This document shows positions 18,935 to 26,469 of a stretch of DNA of 45,995 nt, one piece after another. Origin of the DNA: Ruminococcus flavefaciens (GTDB taxonomy: Bacteria; Bacillota; Clostridia; Oscillospirales; Ruminococcaceae); NCBI GenBank assembly GCA_015067005.1, contig SVNH01000023.1, positions 1 to 45,995 on the forward strand. Direction: 5' to 3'. Every line of letters begins with the position of its first letter. Positions within the stretch are counted from its first letter, which is position 1. The position numbers and the translations under genes were made by a program. Below the pieces are notes generated by a model. That model was given only the letters and a program-made list of their open reading frames with translations, did not search any database and was not told where the DNA came from.

Positions 18935-19231
18935 TTACTCGATAGTGAGAATATCTTTAAATCCAGTCACATCAAAGATCTCCATTATATCCTCGCTGAC
19001 GTTCAGAAGCTTCAAGCCGCCATTTTTACTCATTACCTTATGAGCGGAAAGCAGAACTCTCAGACCTGCTGATGATATGTATTCCACATCTGCAAAGTCA
19101 AGAACGAGAGCCTCACAGCCTTCATAGCTGTTCTTGAGTTCCTGCTCCAGTTCAGGTGCTGTATTGGTATCAACTCTGCCAGTAATTTTCACGTTAAGTT
19201 CTCCGTTGTTATTGGTTTTTCTGATTTCCAT
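18935..19231 (-). CDS. STAS-domain anti-sigma factor antagonist (RsbV-like)
   Basis: 98 residues from the ATG at 19231; an earlier in-frame ATG at 19249 lies on the AAAGGAA ribosome site and is rejected. A single STAS domain carries the phosphosite context EYISSAGLRVLL, nearly the same as the one in the STAS-kinase fusion at 15130-16284, so both may be substrates of the same kinase and phosphatase. It is the first gene of the four-gene operon. Confidence 0.92.
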   Translation of the reverse strand: MEIRKTNNNGELNVKITGRVDTNTAPELEQELKNSYEGCEALVLDFADVEYISSAGLRVLLSAHKVMSKNGGLKLLNVSEDIMEIFDVTGFKDILTIE

Positions 19232-19296
19232 AATACATATTCCTTTCAAAAAGTAATGTATATTAATATAGAGTTCACTCTACTAATACCAAATAT

Positions 19297-19325
19297 ATTA
19301 TAACATATTATTATAAAAATAGCAA
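19297..19325 (-). promoter_or_regulatory. Sigma-A promoter of the partner-switching operon
   Basis: Minus strand TTGCTA (19320-19325), 17-bp spacer, TATAAT (19297-19302) with a TG one base upstream. Confidence 0.7.
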
Positions 19326-19639
19326 GAATCCCTAAACGCCAGGATATTCGGAGGAACAGCGGCGCTTTTATGACATATACCGCGAAAAAGCCAGCAGCGG
19401 AGCTCCCCATTTACAGCATATTATCAACAAAAAAACGCAACAAATTTTTATCAATAGAATTGTTGATAATACACAATATATGTCAATCCCTACAAAAACA
19501 GTGCCGGAATTTCGTCACATCTGCTTTGATAATTTTAACAAATTGTTTCAAATTTGCTATTGATGATAGATATGTTATAATAAAGTATACTAAATAACCA
19601 ACTAACAGTATTCGCAAAAAGAGGGTTGCAGAGAAATGT
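19326..19639. other. Intergenic region with a second promoter-like site
   Basis: No gene is supported. A plus-strand TTGCTA (19554-19559), 16-bp spacer and TATAAT (19576-19581) closely resembles the minus-strand promoter at 19297-19325 in inverted orientation. It would transcribe antisense to the end of the carboxypeptidase gene or a 20-codon frame beginning at 19635. Confidence 0.4.
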
Positions 19640-20464
19640 CTATGAGGTATAACGCGCAGTTAAGCCGCATTCTGACAGGAGCTGCAATGTCAGACTGAAC
19701 TGCTCTCCATATGGACCTGGACAGCTAACAAATGAGATATACGTTTTACTCCACTGCTCAAATGCACCAAGTAAAAGGAATCCCGAGAGATCGGTAGAGC
19801 CTGTTTTTAGTCCAACAGCTTCCGGACAGTAATATGGTGAATCCTCAACAAGTAATTTGTTGGTCGTGAGCCACACCAGATGCTCACCTGAAACAATATC
19901 CGATTCTTTTTCCGTCAGTTTGGTAACGGCTTTGATCTCAGGTATCCCCAATGCGTGTCTGCCAAGCTTTATGAGATCTTCAGCAGTGGAATAATGCTCG
20001 TCTTCATCCTGTCCGTCAGGATTCTGAAAGCGACTGTTTACCATACCGATAACAGAAGCGGCATATTCATTCATCATGCTTACAAAACGTTCAACAGCTT
20101 CCTGTGCGCTCATAGCCTTATCGGGAAAAGCAGCCCGTGCAGCCGCGGCGGCAACTGTATATGCAGCATCACAGCCTGATGATATGAGCATACCTGCAAG
20201 CAGATCCGAAAATGTCAGCCGATAGCCCGGAAATACGAGTGCAAGGCTGGAATGCTCATTGATAAGTTCATATTCGTCTCCGACAGTTATGATACTGTCG
20301 AGACTTAAAAACTGCAAAGCGGTACAAGCAGTCAGAAGCTTCGTAATACTTGCAGGATAGATACGTACATTGATATTATCAGCATAAAGATATTTTTTAT
20401 CCTCAATGCAGTAAAGTGCTGCTGATCTTGAAATGATCGGTGATATTAGTTTTTTCTGTTCCAT
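19640..20464 (-). CDS. S11-type D-Ala-D-Ala carboxypeptidase-like serine hydrolase, no signal peptide
   Basis: 274 residues. The three penicillin-binding motifs are S39-I-T-K42, S96-G-C98 in place of the usual SGN, and K220-T-G. The start is fixed by GGAGGA seven bases upstream, and the protein begins directly at the catalytic domain with no signal peptide or membrane anchor, unlike exported DacA/DacF enzymes. It may act in the cytosol or be non-functional as a wall enzyme. The Asn to Cys change in motif 2 needs comparison with relatives. It diverges from a broken deacetylase gene, also wall-related. Confidence 0.8.
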   Translation of the reverse strand: MEQKKLISPIISRSAALYCIEDKKYLYADNINVRIYPASITKLLTACTALQFLSLDSIITVGDEYELINEHSSLALVFPGYRLTFSDLLAGMLISSGCDAAYTVAAAAARAAFPDKAMSAQEAVERFVSMMNEYAASVIGMVNSRFQNPDGQDEDEHYSTAEDLIKLGRHALGIPEIKAVTKLTEKESDIVSGEHLVWLTTNKLLVEDSPYYCPEAVGLKTGSTDLSGFLLLGAFEQWSKTYISFVSCPGPYGEQFSLTLQLLSECGLTARYTS

Positions 20465-20571
20465 TTTTCCTCCGGAAGTAACTTTTTCTTAGAAATGAAA
20501 TATTGCCGGTAACACGATCCAGCATCCCGAATACAGAGAACTATATTCAGAAGAAAGCAATGGTGATATGA

Positions 20572-21012
20572 TTGAACAATAAAACGGTTTACCTTACAAT
20601 TGATGACGGTCCGACTGATACCACTGAACACTTTCTTGATGTGATGAAAAAGCATCACTCCCATGCTGCAATCTTTGTTGTCGGTGAGATGATAAAAGTG
20701 CGTGAGAATATTATCAGACGTATTGCCGCAGAAGGTCACAGTATCGGCGTACACGCATATCTGCACGAATATGATATAGTATATCAGAGCACGAAGGCTT
20801 TCTGGGAGGACAACCTCAAAACAAGAGATATGATAGAGAAAATAACCGGCAAAGCTCCGAAGATAGTGTGCTTTCCCGGAGGCTCGTCAAATACTGTAAG
20901 CAGTCGCTATTGCCATAAGATAATGACAGATCTTGCAGAAGTTGTATACTCTATTATTCGTCCGGAAATTCCATTCCCCATTGTCTGCGGCATTCGTCCA
21001 TCATCTGCATGA
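20572..21012 (+). pseudogene. Polysaccharide deacetylase, 3'-truncated
   Basis: The first 125 or so residues match the NodB deacetylase fold: TIDDGPT at the N-terminus, GHSIGVHAYLHEYD and FPGGSSN. After MTDLAE (near 20940) the similarity stops, and the frame runs on antisense through the 3' end of the convergent oxidoreductase gene. The C-terminal third of the catalytic domain is missing. The start is a TTG at 20572 directly after an in-frame stop, with only a weak ribosome site. This looks like a deletion remnant, probably inactive. Confidence 0.75.
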
Positions 21013-21955
21013 CCTCCAGCGTAGCCTTCTGCGGTACGAGCATACTTTCCTTTGCCCCATTCCTGAGACATTTCATCACTTCTTCGATCTCATATTCGTA
21101 ACCATTGATACTATCCTCCGCTGTATAGGTTTCTATCAGATGCAGTGATCTGTCATATAAGCACACCTCACTTGCGGCATAGAAATTATCGCCGAACAGT
21201 ATCATTCCGTCAGAGCCGGAGATCATGGCATTGTTGCGTGAAGGATATTCAAAGCTGCTGTCAACTGCTGCAAAAGCATCATCGTATTGAAGAATTATCG
21301 TATTGCTCATGTCGATGCCATTCAGAATGTGAGCATGAGCCATTATATGATCGGGAACTCCCATTACATCGTGAACCAGCGTCAGCGGATATACTGCTAT
21401 ATCCAGCAAAGCACCTCCGCCGCAGTCCGCACGGAATAATCTATCATCGGCATTATATGGAACGTGATTGCAAAATCCGGCTTTGATACAACTGATCCTT
21501 CCGATTTTTCCCTCACGGATCCATTCCATTGCTTTGCGGTAGACCGGACTGAACTTCATCCACATTGCCTCCATGAAAAACAAGCCGTTTGATTTTGCAA
21601 GGTCAAGCAGCTCCTCCAACTGCCTGCAATTCAGCGTAACCGACTTTTCACAGAGAATGTTTTTACCGTTTTCAAGGCATGATCTGACATCGTTATAATG
21701 TGCACTCATAGGTGTTGCAATATATATAACATCCACATCCGGATCCTGTGCAAGCTCTGTATAGCTTCCATAGGATTTCAGGAAGCCGTATTCTGCTGCA
21801 AACTTATCCGCCTTCTGTATTGTTCGTGAAGCTGCTGCGTACAGCTGTGCGTCCTTGCAGTTCATAAGTGCCTTTGCAAAGGTATGTGCGATCCTTCCGG
21901 TTCCGATGATGCCCCAACGGATCGGAGCGGTGCATGATGCAGTATTAGTTGTCAT
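20954..21955 (-). CDS. Gfo/Idh/MocA-family NAD(P)-dependent oxidoreductase
   Basis: 333 residues from the ATG at 21955, which follows GGAAGG; the earlier ATG at 21982 is upstream of that ribosome site. The N-terminal Rossmann fold has GIIGTGRIAHTF and the family signature CEKSVTLN (usually CEKP); the C-terminal half is the dimerisation and substrate domain. Relatives oxidise sugars, inositols or trans-dihydrodiols; the substrate is unknown. It is full length. Its 3' end lies against the truncated deacetylase with no terminator, suggesting a rearrangement there. Confidence 0.88.
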   Translation of the reverse strand: MTTNTASCTAPIRWGIIGTGRIAHTFAKALMNCKDAQLYAAASRTIQKADKFAAEYGFLKSYGSYTELAQDPDVDVIYIATPMSAHYNDVRSCLENGKNILCEKSVTLNCRQLEELLDLAKSNGLFFMEAMWMKFSPVYRKAMEWIREGKIGRISCIKAGFCNHVPYNADDRLFRADCGGGALLDIAVYPLTLVHDVMGVPDHIMAHAHILNGIDMSNTIILQYDDAFAAVDSSFEYPSRNNAMISGSDGMILFGDNFYAASEVCLYDRSLHLIETYTAEDSINGYEYEIEEVMKCLRNGAKESMLVPQKATLEVMQMMDECRRQWGMEFPDE

Positions 21956-22055
21956 AGTTTCGCCTTCCTTCCTGATTATCACAAGCTGTTAACAGCCTCT
22001 GTTATACCATTGATCTCGTAAAAATGCAATCGGAACAACAGTTAAACCGAGCGGA

Positions 22056-22971
22056 TCAGCGTGATTTTATCCATATGTAAATTTTTGTCAGTGCTTTCCT
22101 GCTCTCTGGAAGAGATGGTCTGAGCGACACAAAAGCATGGGTAAGGTCTTTTCGGTCGGGATAGTATATAAGCAGCGGTTTTGCACCGTTTGATTTCAGA
22201 GTACGTGCAAATTTTAGAGTGTGGCTTCGCAGGAAATCTCCGCGGGCACTTGATAACAAGACCGGAGGCAGCTTTGAAATTATCTCATGCGCTTCAGGAT
22301 CGGTGTATTTCATGACCCCCTTGTCATGGCTGCGTTTTTTGTAGAGTTCGTTCCTATAAACCAAGGAAACTAAGCCGCGTCAGGAGGTATAGAGCATTCC
22401 GCTGTTGAGCGCAATTCCCTTTATATGCATATCCGTAAAGCGGCAGCCAAGTGCTTTGCTCAGCTGCTCCGAGCCTGCGGCAGCCCCGGCATAAAGCGCA
22501 AACAGTCCGCCCGCGCTCTCACCCATCAGGAATATCCTTCCGGGATCGCCGCCGTATTTTTCGAGAGTATTCTTTGCCAGTTCCATTCCGGCACATACAT
22601 CTTACAGTTCGCCGAAAAAGTCAGCCTTGTCGATATGCCGATAGTCTATCGAGTAGACAAGACACCCCATTTGTGCAAGACTGTAACGGAATTTTCTGTT
22701 TGCATGATGATCGCCGAAAACAAGACCTCCTCCATGTATTGCGATCACCACCGGCAGCCTTTCCGTTTTGTGAGCCTTAGGCATGACGATGTCTGACATC
22801 AGCTTCGCTCCGCCTCCAACTGTATACGGCATATCTTCGATCAGCTGAAGATCATCCGGGAGGGCTATATCATCGGGCTCAAAACGGATGTTTTTGGATA
22901 CTATATTGGCTTTTATGCCTTTCTCGCTGTTTTTTGCCGTTTCTTAGCATCATTTTGAGTATCGGATTCAT
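22056..22971 (-). pseudogene. Alpha/beta hydrolase (acetyl-esterase type), degraded
   Basis: All catalytic landmarks survive in one interrupted frame: HGGG oxyanion motif, GESAGG nucleophile elbow, Asp in ARGD and His in LTHAF. Three lesions break it. A one-base frameshift lies in an A-run near 22933, just after the start MNPILKMMLRN (ATG at 22971, RBS AAGGA). A TAA at 22602-22604 and a TGA at 22380-22382 are in frame. About 305 codons in all, normal for the family. The promoter is intact, so inactivation seems recent. Confidence 0.85.
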
Positions 22972-23015
22972 ATTATCATTCCTTTTTAACAGGTCTGTTC
23001 GTATTTCTTTTTTTC

Positions 23016-23044
23016 ATTTTATCATATCGCATTTCGGTTGTCAA
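23016..23044 (-). promoter_or_regulatory. Promoter of the esterase pseudogene
   Basis: Minus strand TTGACA (23039-23044), 17-bp spacer, TAAAAT (23016-23021), about 45 bp upstream of the original ATG. Confidence 0.7.
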
Positions 23045-23467
23045 CCGCTTGTTTGTACCAATCATGATTATCTTTATGTTTTACCGCATATGCGTAACGC
23101 TGAAGCCACCTGCCTTATGCAGTATGAAATGCAGCCCCGAATCAAAGAGATATGAGGATTTTAAGCCATATCAGTCTTTATTAATTTGTACATTTAGCAC
23201 GATTTCTTTTGACGTTTTTAAAGCTTTGTATTTATTATTGGCAAATCAGACGTGCTGCGGTATAATAATATTACAAAATTGATGATCATGTGCAAAAACG
23301 AGGTGATGATATGATATTCGGGCAAAGAAATAAACTCATATCGGCATCATAGTAAGTATAGTGAACCCTGCCTTGTGGTTCTCCGTTGATGAAGGTGGGG
23401 GTATGAGCTGTGCCATCATACTCGTAACGAAAAAAGCTGTCGGCTGTGTCCGAGAAAAAAGAAGGAG
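23045..23467. other. Junction region left of IME-1 with a promoter and short frames
   Basis: A plus-strand promoter TTGGCA (23238-23243), 17-bp spacer, TATAAT (23261-23266) precedes a GAGGTG ribosome site and a 13-codon frame at 23311-23352 that may be the start of a gene cut by the element. TATCGGCAT at 23339-23347 recurs at 28078-28086 and may mark the element boundary. Nothing else is recognised. Confidence 0.45.
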
Positions 23468-23854
23468 ATGGTTTTAGACGATGTGCCTGAGCGTCAGACC
23501 GACCTTTTCTCTTTTGCCATACATGATCTCATGGTCGATGAAAAACGTTTTACAGGTTCAGCGACGGAGCTCTGCAAGCTGATGTACAAACACTTCGGTC
23601 GTGAGTACGCTCCGAACTGGATGACGAGAAATCTTGTTCAGCATACCAATGAACTTAAAACATACGGAGTGCTATTCACAGCTCGAATACTGGATCTGAT
23701 TTACGACCAGTCGGGTGACAGTAAAAACGGAAGCCTGCTGTGGGTAGAAATTGCTGACCATGCCGGCACCCGAAGTTCAGAAAACGTCTATTTACCTTTG
23801 TTTGAGGCGGGTGACGGTAAAACCGAGGGTGACGGCATTTGTGATTCAGGGTGA
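23468..23854 (+). pseudogene. C-terminal remnant of a mobile-element replication protein
   Basis: About 128 codons. The stretch KRFTGSATELCKLMYKHFG with TRNLVQHTNELKTYGV resembles the winged-helix C-terminal region of plasmid/ICE primase-helicase proteins; the ATPase part is absent. The nominal ATG sits directly on the AAGGAG, too close to work, so this is probably not translated from its own start. It stands upstream of mobC and relaxase genes, as Rep genes do in related elements. Family assignment is from memory of similar proteins and is moderate. Confidence 0.5.
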
Positions 23855-23879
23855 CGGTATAACGCTCTCGGGTGACGGT
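23809..23879 (+). repeat. Four direct repeats GGGTGACGGT
   Basis: Copies at 23809, 23827 (ending C), 23849 and 23870, spaced 18, 22 and 21 bp, about two helical turns. They overlap the end of the Rep remnant. Iteron-like (replication or relaxosome binding) or a repetitive C-terminal coding tract; the sequence alone does not decide. Confidence 0.7.
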
Positions 23880-24171
23880 AAAACCACGCACAAAACGCGC
23901 CGTTTTTGCCGCCGATACAGAAAGCGGACAGGTATCCCACCTGCACCGACAAAAGCGATTGTCGCGCAACGTGGAGCGAGTGTGGCGATTCTGTCACGAA
24001 TCGTTACTGATTTATCCGCAGAGGAAAAAGTGGCGGTGGTGACAAAAATCTTCCCTTCTGGGAAGGCAAGCATAGCAGCTGGCATTCCGCCTGCCGCCTT
24101 GCTTGTCGGGCAGAAGCCCGAACCCCCTTTAAATTACAGGCATACACAAACAAAAGTCAGGAGGTAGAAAC
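23880..24171. other. Candidate origin-of-transfer region of IME-1
   Basis: This non-coding stretch sits directly upstream of mobC, the usual place of oriT. It includes a CGGG/CCCG hairpin (24108-24121) followed by a C/T-rich run, and the strong ribosome site of mobC (CAGGAGG). No nic site can be assigned with confidence. Confidence 0.35.
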
Positions 24172-24483
24172 ATGAGAAAGAAAAATACAACCATAGCGAT
24201 ACGCTGCACAGAGGAAGAAAGCAAACGTATCCATGAACTCGCCAAGCGGCACGGACTACGGCTCAATGAGTTCGTGATGAGGTGCGCTCTCGGCAAAAAG
24301 ATTGTCGTTGCAACAGGCATTGATGAGATAGTCAAGCAGCAGAAAGCTATCGGACGCAACCTCAATCAGATAGCTACACTTGCCAACATGGACAGGCTGA
24401 CCGCTATGAACTTCCAGCCGCTTCTTGATGAGCACAGGAAGGTCACGGAGCTGATAGGTCAGCTGCTTCGGGAGGTGAAGTGA
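24172..24483 (+). CDS. MobC-type relaxosome accessory protein
   Basis: 103 residues. An N-terminal ribbon-helix-helix segment (TTIAIRCTEEESKRIHELAK, then GLRLNEFVMRCALG) and a C-terminal helical region (QQKAIGRNLNQIA, LIGQLLREV) are typical of MobC proteins, which bind oriT and help the relaxase nick. The stop TGA overlaps the ATG of the relaxase (TGATG), so the two are translationally coupled. Confidence 0.88.
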   Translation: MRKKNTTIAIRCTEEESKRIHELAKRHGLRLNEFVMRCALGKKIVVATGIDEIVKQQKAIGRNLNQIATLANMDRLTAMNFQPLLDEHRKVTELIGQLLREVK

Positions 24484-25805
24484 TGGCGACAATCACAGCG
24501 ATAAGCACGAAAGGCGGTGGCGGCGGAAAGAAAAGTCTGGACTATATCTGCCGCGATAATAAGACCGAGGGCAAGAAATATGTGACGGCTCTCAATTGTT
24601 CACTGCCGACTGCGTACCAAGAGTTCAAAAACACCCGTGAGATGTACAACAAGAATGACGGAATACGCTACTATCATTTCGTTCAGTCTCACCCGAGTGG
24701 CTACGATATTGAGCCTGCACTTGCTCATAAGATCGCAGTTGAGTTTGCGGAGCGAGCCTTCAAAGGTCACGAAGTTGTGGTGGCAACTCACACCGACGCC
24801 GACCACATACACTCTCATTTCATACTGAATGCGGTCAATGCTGACACAGGTTTGAAGTACCACTCCAACAAGTTCACACTGCAAAACTTGCGGCAGTTGT
24901 CGGACGAGATTTGTCAGAAGTATGGAGTGACAACTCTCAAACAGCCTGAGCTTGGAAAGCAGACTCACGGTGTGACCACTGGCGAGTATAGGTGTGCAAT
25001 GCGCAGAGAAAGCTGGAAAATGAAACTTAGCAATACGATAGACGCAGTGATGCGAAAAGCGAAGTCAAAGAAGCAATTCCGCTTCTATATGAAGCAGTAT
25101 GGCTACGATGTCAAGTGGGAGGACAGTCGAAAGTACATCACATACACATGTCCCAACGGCAGATGCTGCCGTGACAACAAACTACACGAAGCAAAATACA
25201 GGAAGGAGAACATGGAATATGAGTTCAAAATACGAAGAAATGAAAGCAGCCTCCAAACAGAATATGCAGGAAGCACAGGACATACCAACTATGGTATGCG
25301 TTACCGACAGCAACTGGCAGGCGGTGATCTCACAGCTGAAATTGCTGACGGACTTAGCAATAGAAACGAAGGCGAGAGTCGACGTGACTATGACATTCGA
25401 GGATATGAAAATGCACTTAGAAAATCAACAAGTGATATTCGATCAGGTGCTGGAGAAGTCGCAGGAGATACAGAAGCAAACGTCGGAAATCACGACGTTA
25501 GAAGTGTCGAAGTTGGATCAGGCGGCGAAGAATCTCGTCTCACAGGCTGGGAAGCTGAACGAGCAGACCTTATCGCAGCTGAAATGCTCCGACGAGCAGA
25601 ACAGGAAGAAAGGCTTGCGACTGCTCATAGCAGTGGCGGTAATAGAACTCCTGCACTTGATTTCATCGGCGGAGTTGCTGCTGTGGCTTCGATAATCGAG
25701 GACGAGCCTTCCGACGATACCGAGTATGCTCGGGAACACATTGACAGAAAAGCTCTTGCTAAAGAGCTGCGTAAAAAGGAAGAGCTCGGTATGCATATGG
25801 GTTAA
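24483..25805 (+). CDS. Relaxase / mobilization nuclease (MobA, MOB-P type)
   Basis: 440 residues from the ATG at 24483. The N-terminal nuclease domain has the three-histidine motif HTDADHIHSHFILN (H103, H108, H110, H112) and the early segment DYICRDNKT. It should nick and covalently bind the 5' end at oriT through a Tyr. The N-terminal Tyr of YICRDN is a candidate nucleophile (inferred). From about residue 245 onward the coding sequence is shared with another gene in a second frame (25219-25695), and this part is of low complexity and charged, as expected for an overprinted tail. Confidence 0.9.
   Translation: MATITAISTKGGGGGKKSLDYICRDNKTEGKKYVTALNCSLPTAYQEFKNTREMYNKNDGIRYYHFVQSHPSGYDIEPALAHKIAVEFAERAFKGHEVVVATHTDADHIHSHFILNAVNADTGLKYHSNKFTLQNLRQLSDEICQKYGVTTLKQPELGKQTHGVTTGEYRCAMRRESWKMKLSNTIDAVMRKAKSKKQFRFYMKQYGYDVKWEDSRKYITYTCPNGRCCRDNKLHEAKYRKENMEYEFKIRRNESSLQTEYAGSTGHTNYGMRYRQQLAGGDLTAEIADGLSNRNEGESRRDYDIRGYENALRKSTSDIRSGAGEVAGDTEANVGNHDVRSVEVGSGGEESRLTGWEAERADLIAAEMLRRAEQEERLATAHSSGGNRTPALDFIGGVAAVASIIEDEPSDDTEYAREHIDRKALAKELRKKEELGMHMG
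25219..25695 (+). CDS. Overlapping MobB-like coiled-coil membrane protein inside the relaxase gene
   Basis: 158 residues in the +1 frame relative to the relaxase. The ATG at 25219 follows AGGAAGGAG at 25200-25208. The predicted protein has a long heptad-rich helical region (about residues 70-135) and a C-terminal hydrophobic segment (LLIAVAVIELLHLISSAELL), i.e. coiled coil plus membrane anchor. In ColE1-type plasmids mobB lies inside mobA in another frame and is membrane-bound; the arrangement here is analogous (inference, no sequence match claimed). The open frame of nearly 200 codons with coherent structure argues against chance. Confidence 0.65.
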   Translation: MSSKYEEMKAASKQNMQEAQDIPTMVCVTDSNWQAVISQLKLLTDLAIETKARVDVTMTFEDMKMHLENQQVIFDQVLEKSQEIQKQTSEITTLEVSKLDQAAKNLVSQAGKLNEQTLSQLKCSDEQNRKKGLRLLIAVAVIELLHLISSAELLLWLR

Positions 25806-25894
25806 ACAAAATCTATAATGAAAGGAATCTTTAAAATGAATAATGCAAACCACATAGGAAACATGAACGAGAGAAAGATAAGGAGCGTGGTCTG

Positions 25895-26092
25895 TTGGGA
25901 AGAAAAATTAAAGAGCCGAACATCAAAAACGTCAATGTCAGATTCAATGGAGACGCGCAAGGCTTCGACTTGTTCATAAAGTCGCTGCTCAGTGATTATC
26001 TCCATTCGGGGGATGTAGACAAATCTCCACTGACAGATGTTGTTGATAAGGTAGAAGTTTCAGAAACGAAAGAAAAATCAGTAGACTTCTGA
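25895..26092 (+). CDS. Small protein, paralogue A
   Basis: 65 residues. The TTG start at 25895 is preceded by AAGGAG nine bases upstream. The core KIKEPNIKNVNVRFNGDAQG and FIKSLLSDYLH is clearly paralogous to the C-terminal half of the next small protein. Function unknown; conserved spacing before the recombinase suggests a role in element control. A short overlapping frame from ATG 25836 leads into it and may couple translation. Confidence 0.6.
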   Translation: MGRKIKEPNIKNVNVRFNGDAQGFDLFIKSLLSDYLHSGDVDKSPLTDVVDKVEVSETKEKSVDF

Positions 26093-26115
26093 GTAAGTAT
26101 GTGGTATGGTGTGTC

Positions 26116-26140
26116 GTAGCAGCAAACAGGTTGCTGCTAC
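26116..26140. repeat. Perfect 10-bp inverted repeat between the paralogues
   Basis: GTAGCAGCAA-acagg-TTGCTGCTAC. No T-run follows, so it is more likely an operator or processing hairpin than a terminator. Confidence 0.7.
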
Positions 26141-26166
26141 TGCCAATACGAATGGAGGTTATAAAA

Positions 26167-26469
26167 ATGAAAGCATCAGCATTAAACAAAATGGAATCGT
26201 GTGAAAGCGAAGAAAGCAACGTCATACAGGTTGCGAAACAAATACGTCTCGACTATGTCGAGCAGAACGATAATGAGTCTGACGGCATAATACTTGACGT
26301 GAAGAGATCATATGGTAGGATAAAAGAGCCTACGATCAGAAATGTAATTATCAAATTCAACGGAGATCGTGAGAGCTTCGAACTCTTCATCAAATCCCTG
26401 CTCAGCGACTATCTTCACGCAACCGAGGTAAATAAATCTACTGAAACAGAAATGGAGGGGGATAAATGA
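26167..26469 (+). CDS. Small protein, paralogue B
   Basis: 100 residues from the ATG at 26167 (RBS TGGAGG). The C-terminal half (IKEPTIRNVIIKFNGDRESF, FIKSLLSDYLH) matches paralogue A; the N-terminal half is acidic and unmatched. The stop overlaps the recombinase start (ATGA at 26466-26469), so the two are coupled. It may be a recombination directionality factor or regulator of the recombinase (inference from position only). Confidence 0.7.
   Translation: MKASALNKMESCESEESNVIQVAKQIRLDYVEQNDNESDGIILDVKRSYGRIKEPTIRNVIIKFNGDRESFELFIKSLLSDYLHATEVNKSTETEMEGDK

Noticed and set aside
22056..22832. Three separate small genes for the esterase fragments
   Set aside because: All are in one frame and carry successive motifs of one alpha/beta hydrolase, so a single broken gene is the better reading.
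24600..24968. Minus-strand frame inside the relaxase gene
   Set aside because: No ribosome site, no structure, opposite a conserved nuclease domain.
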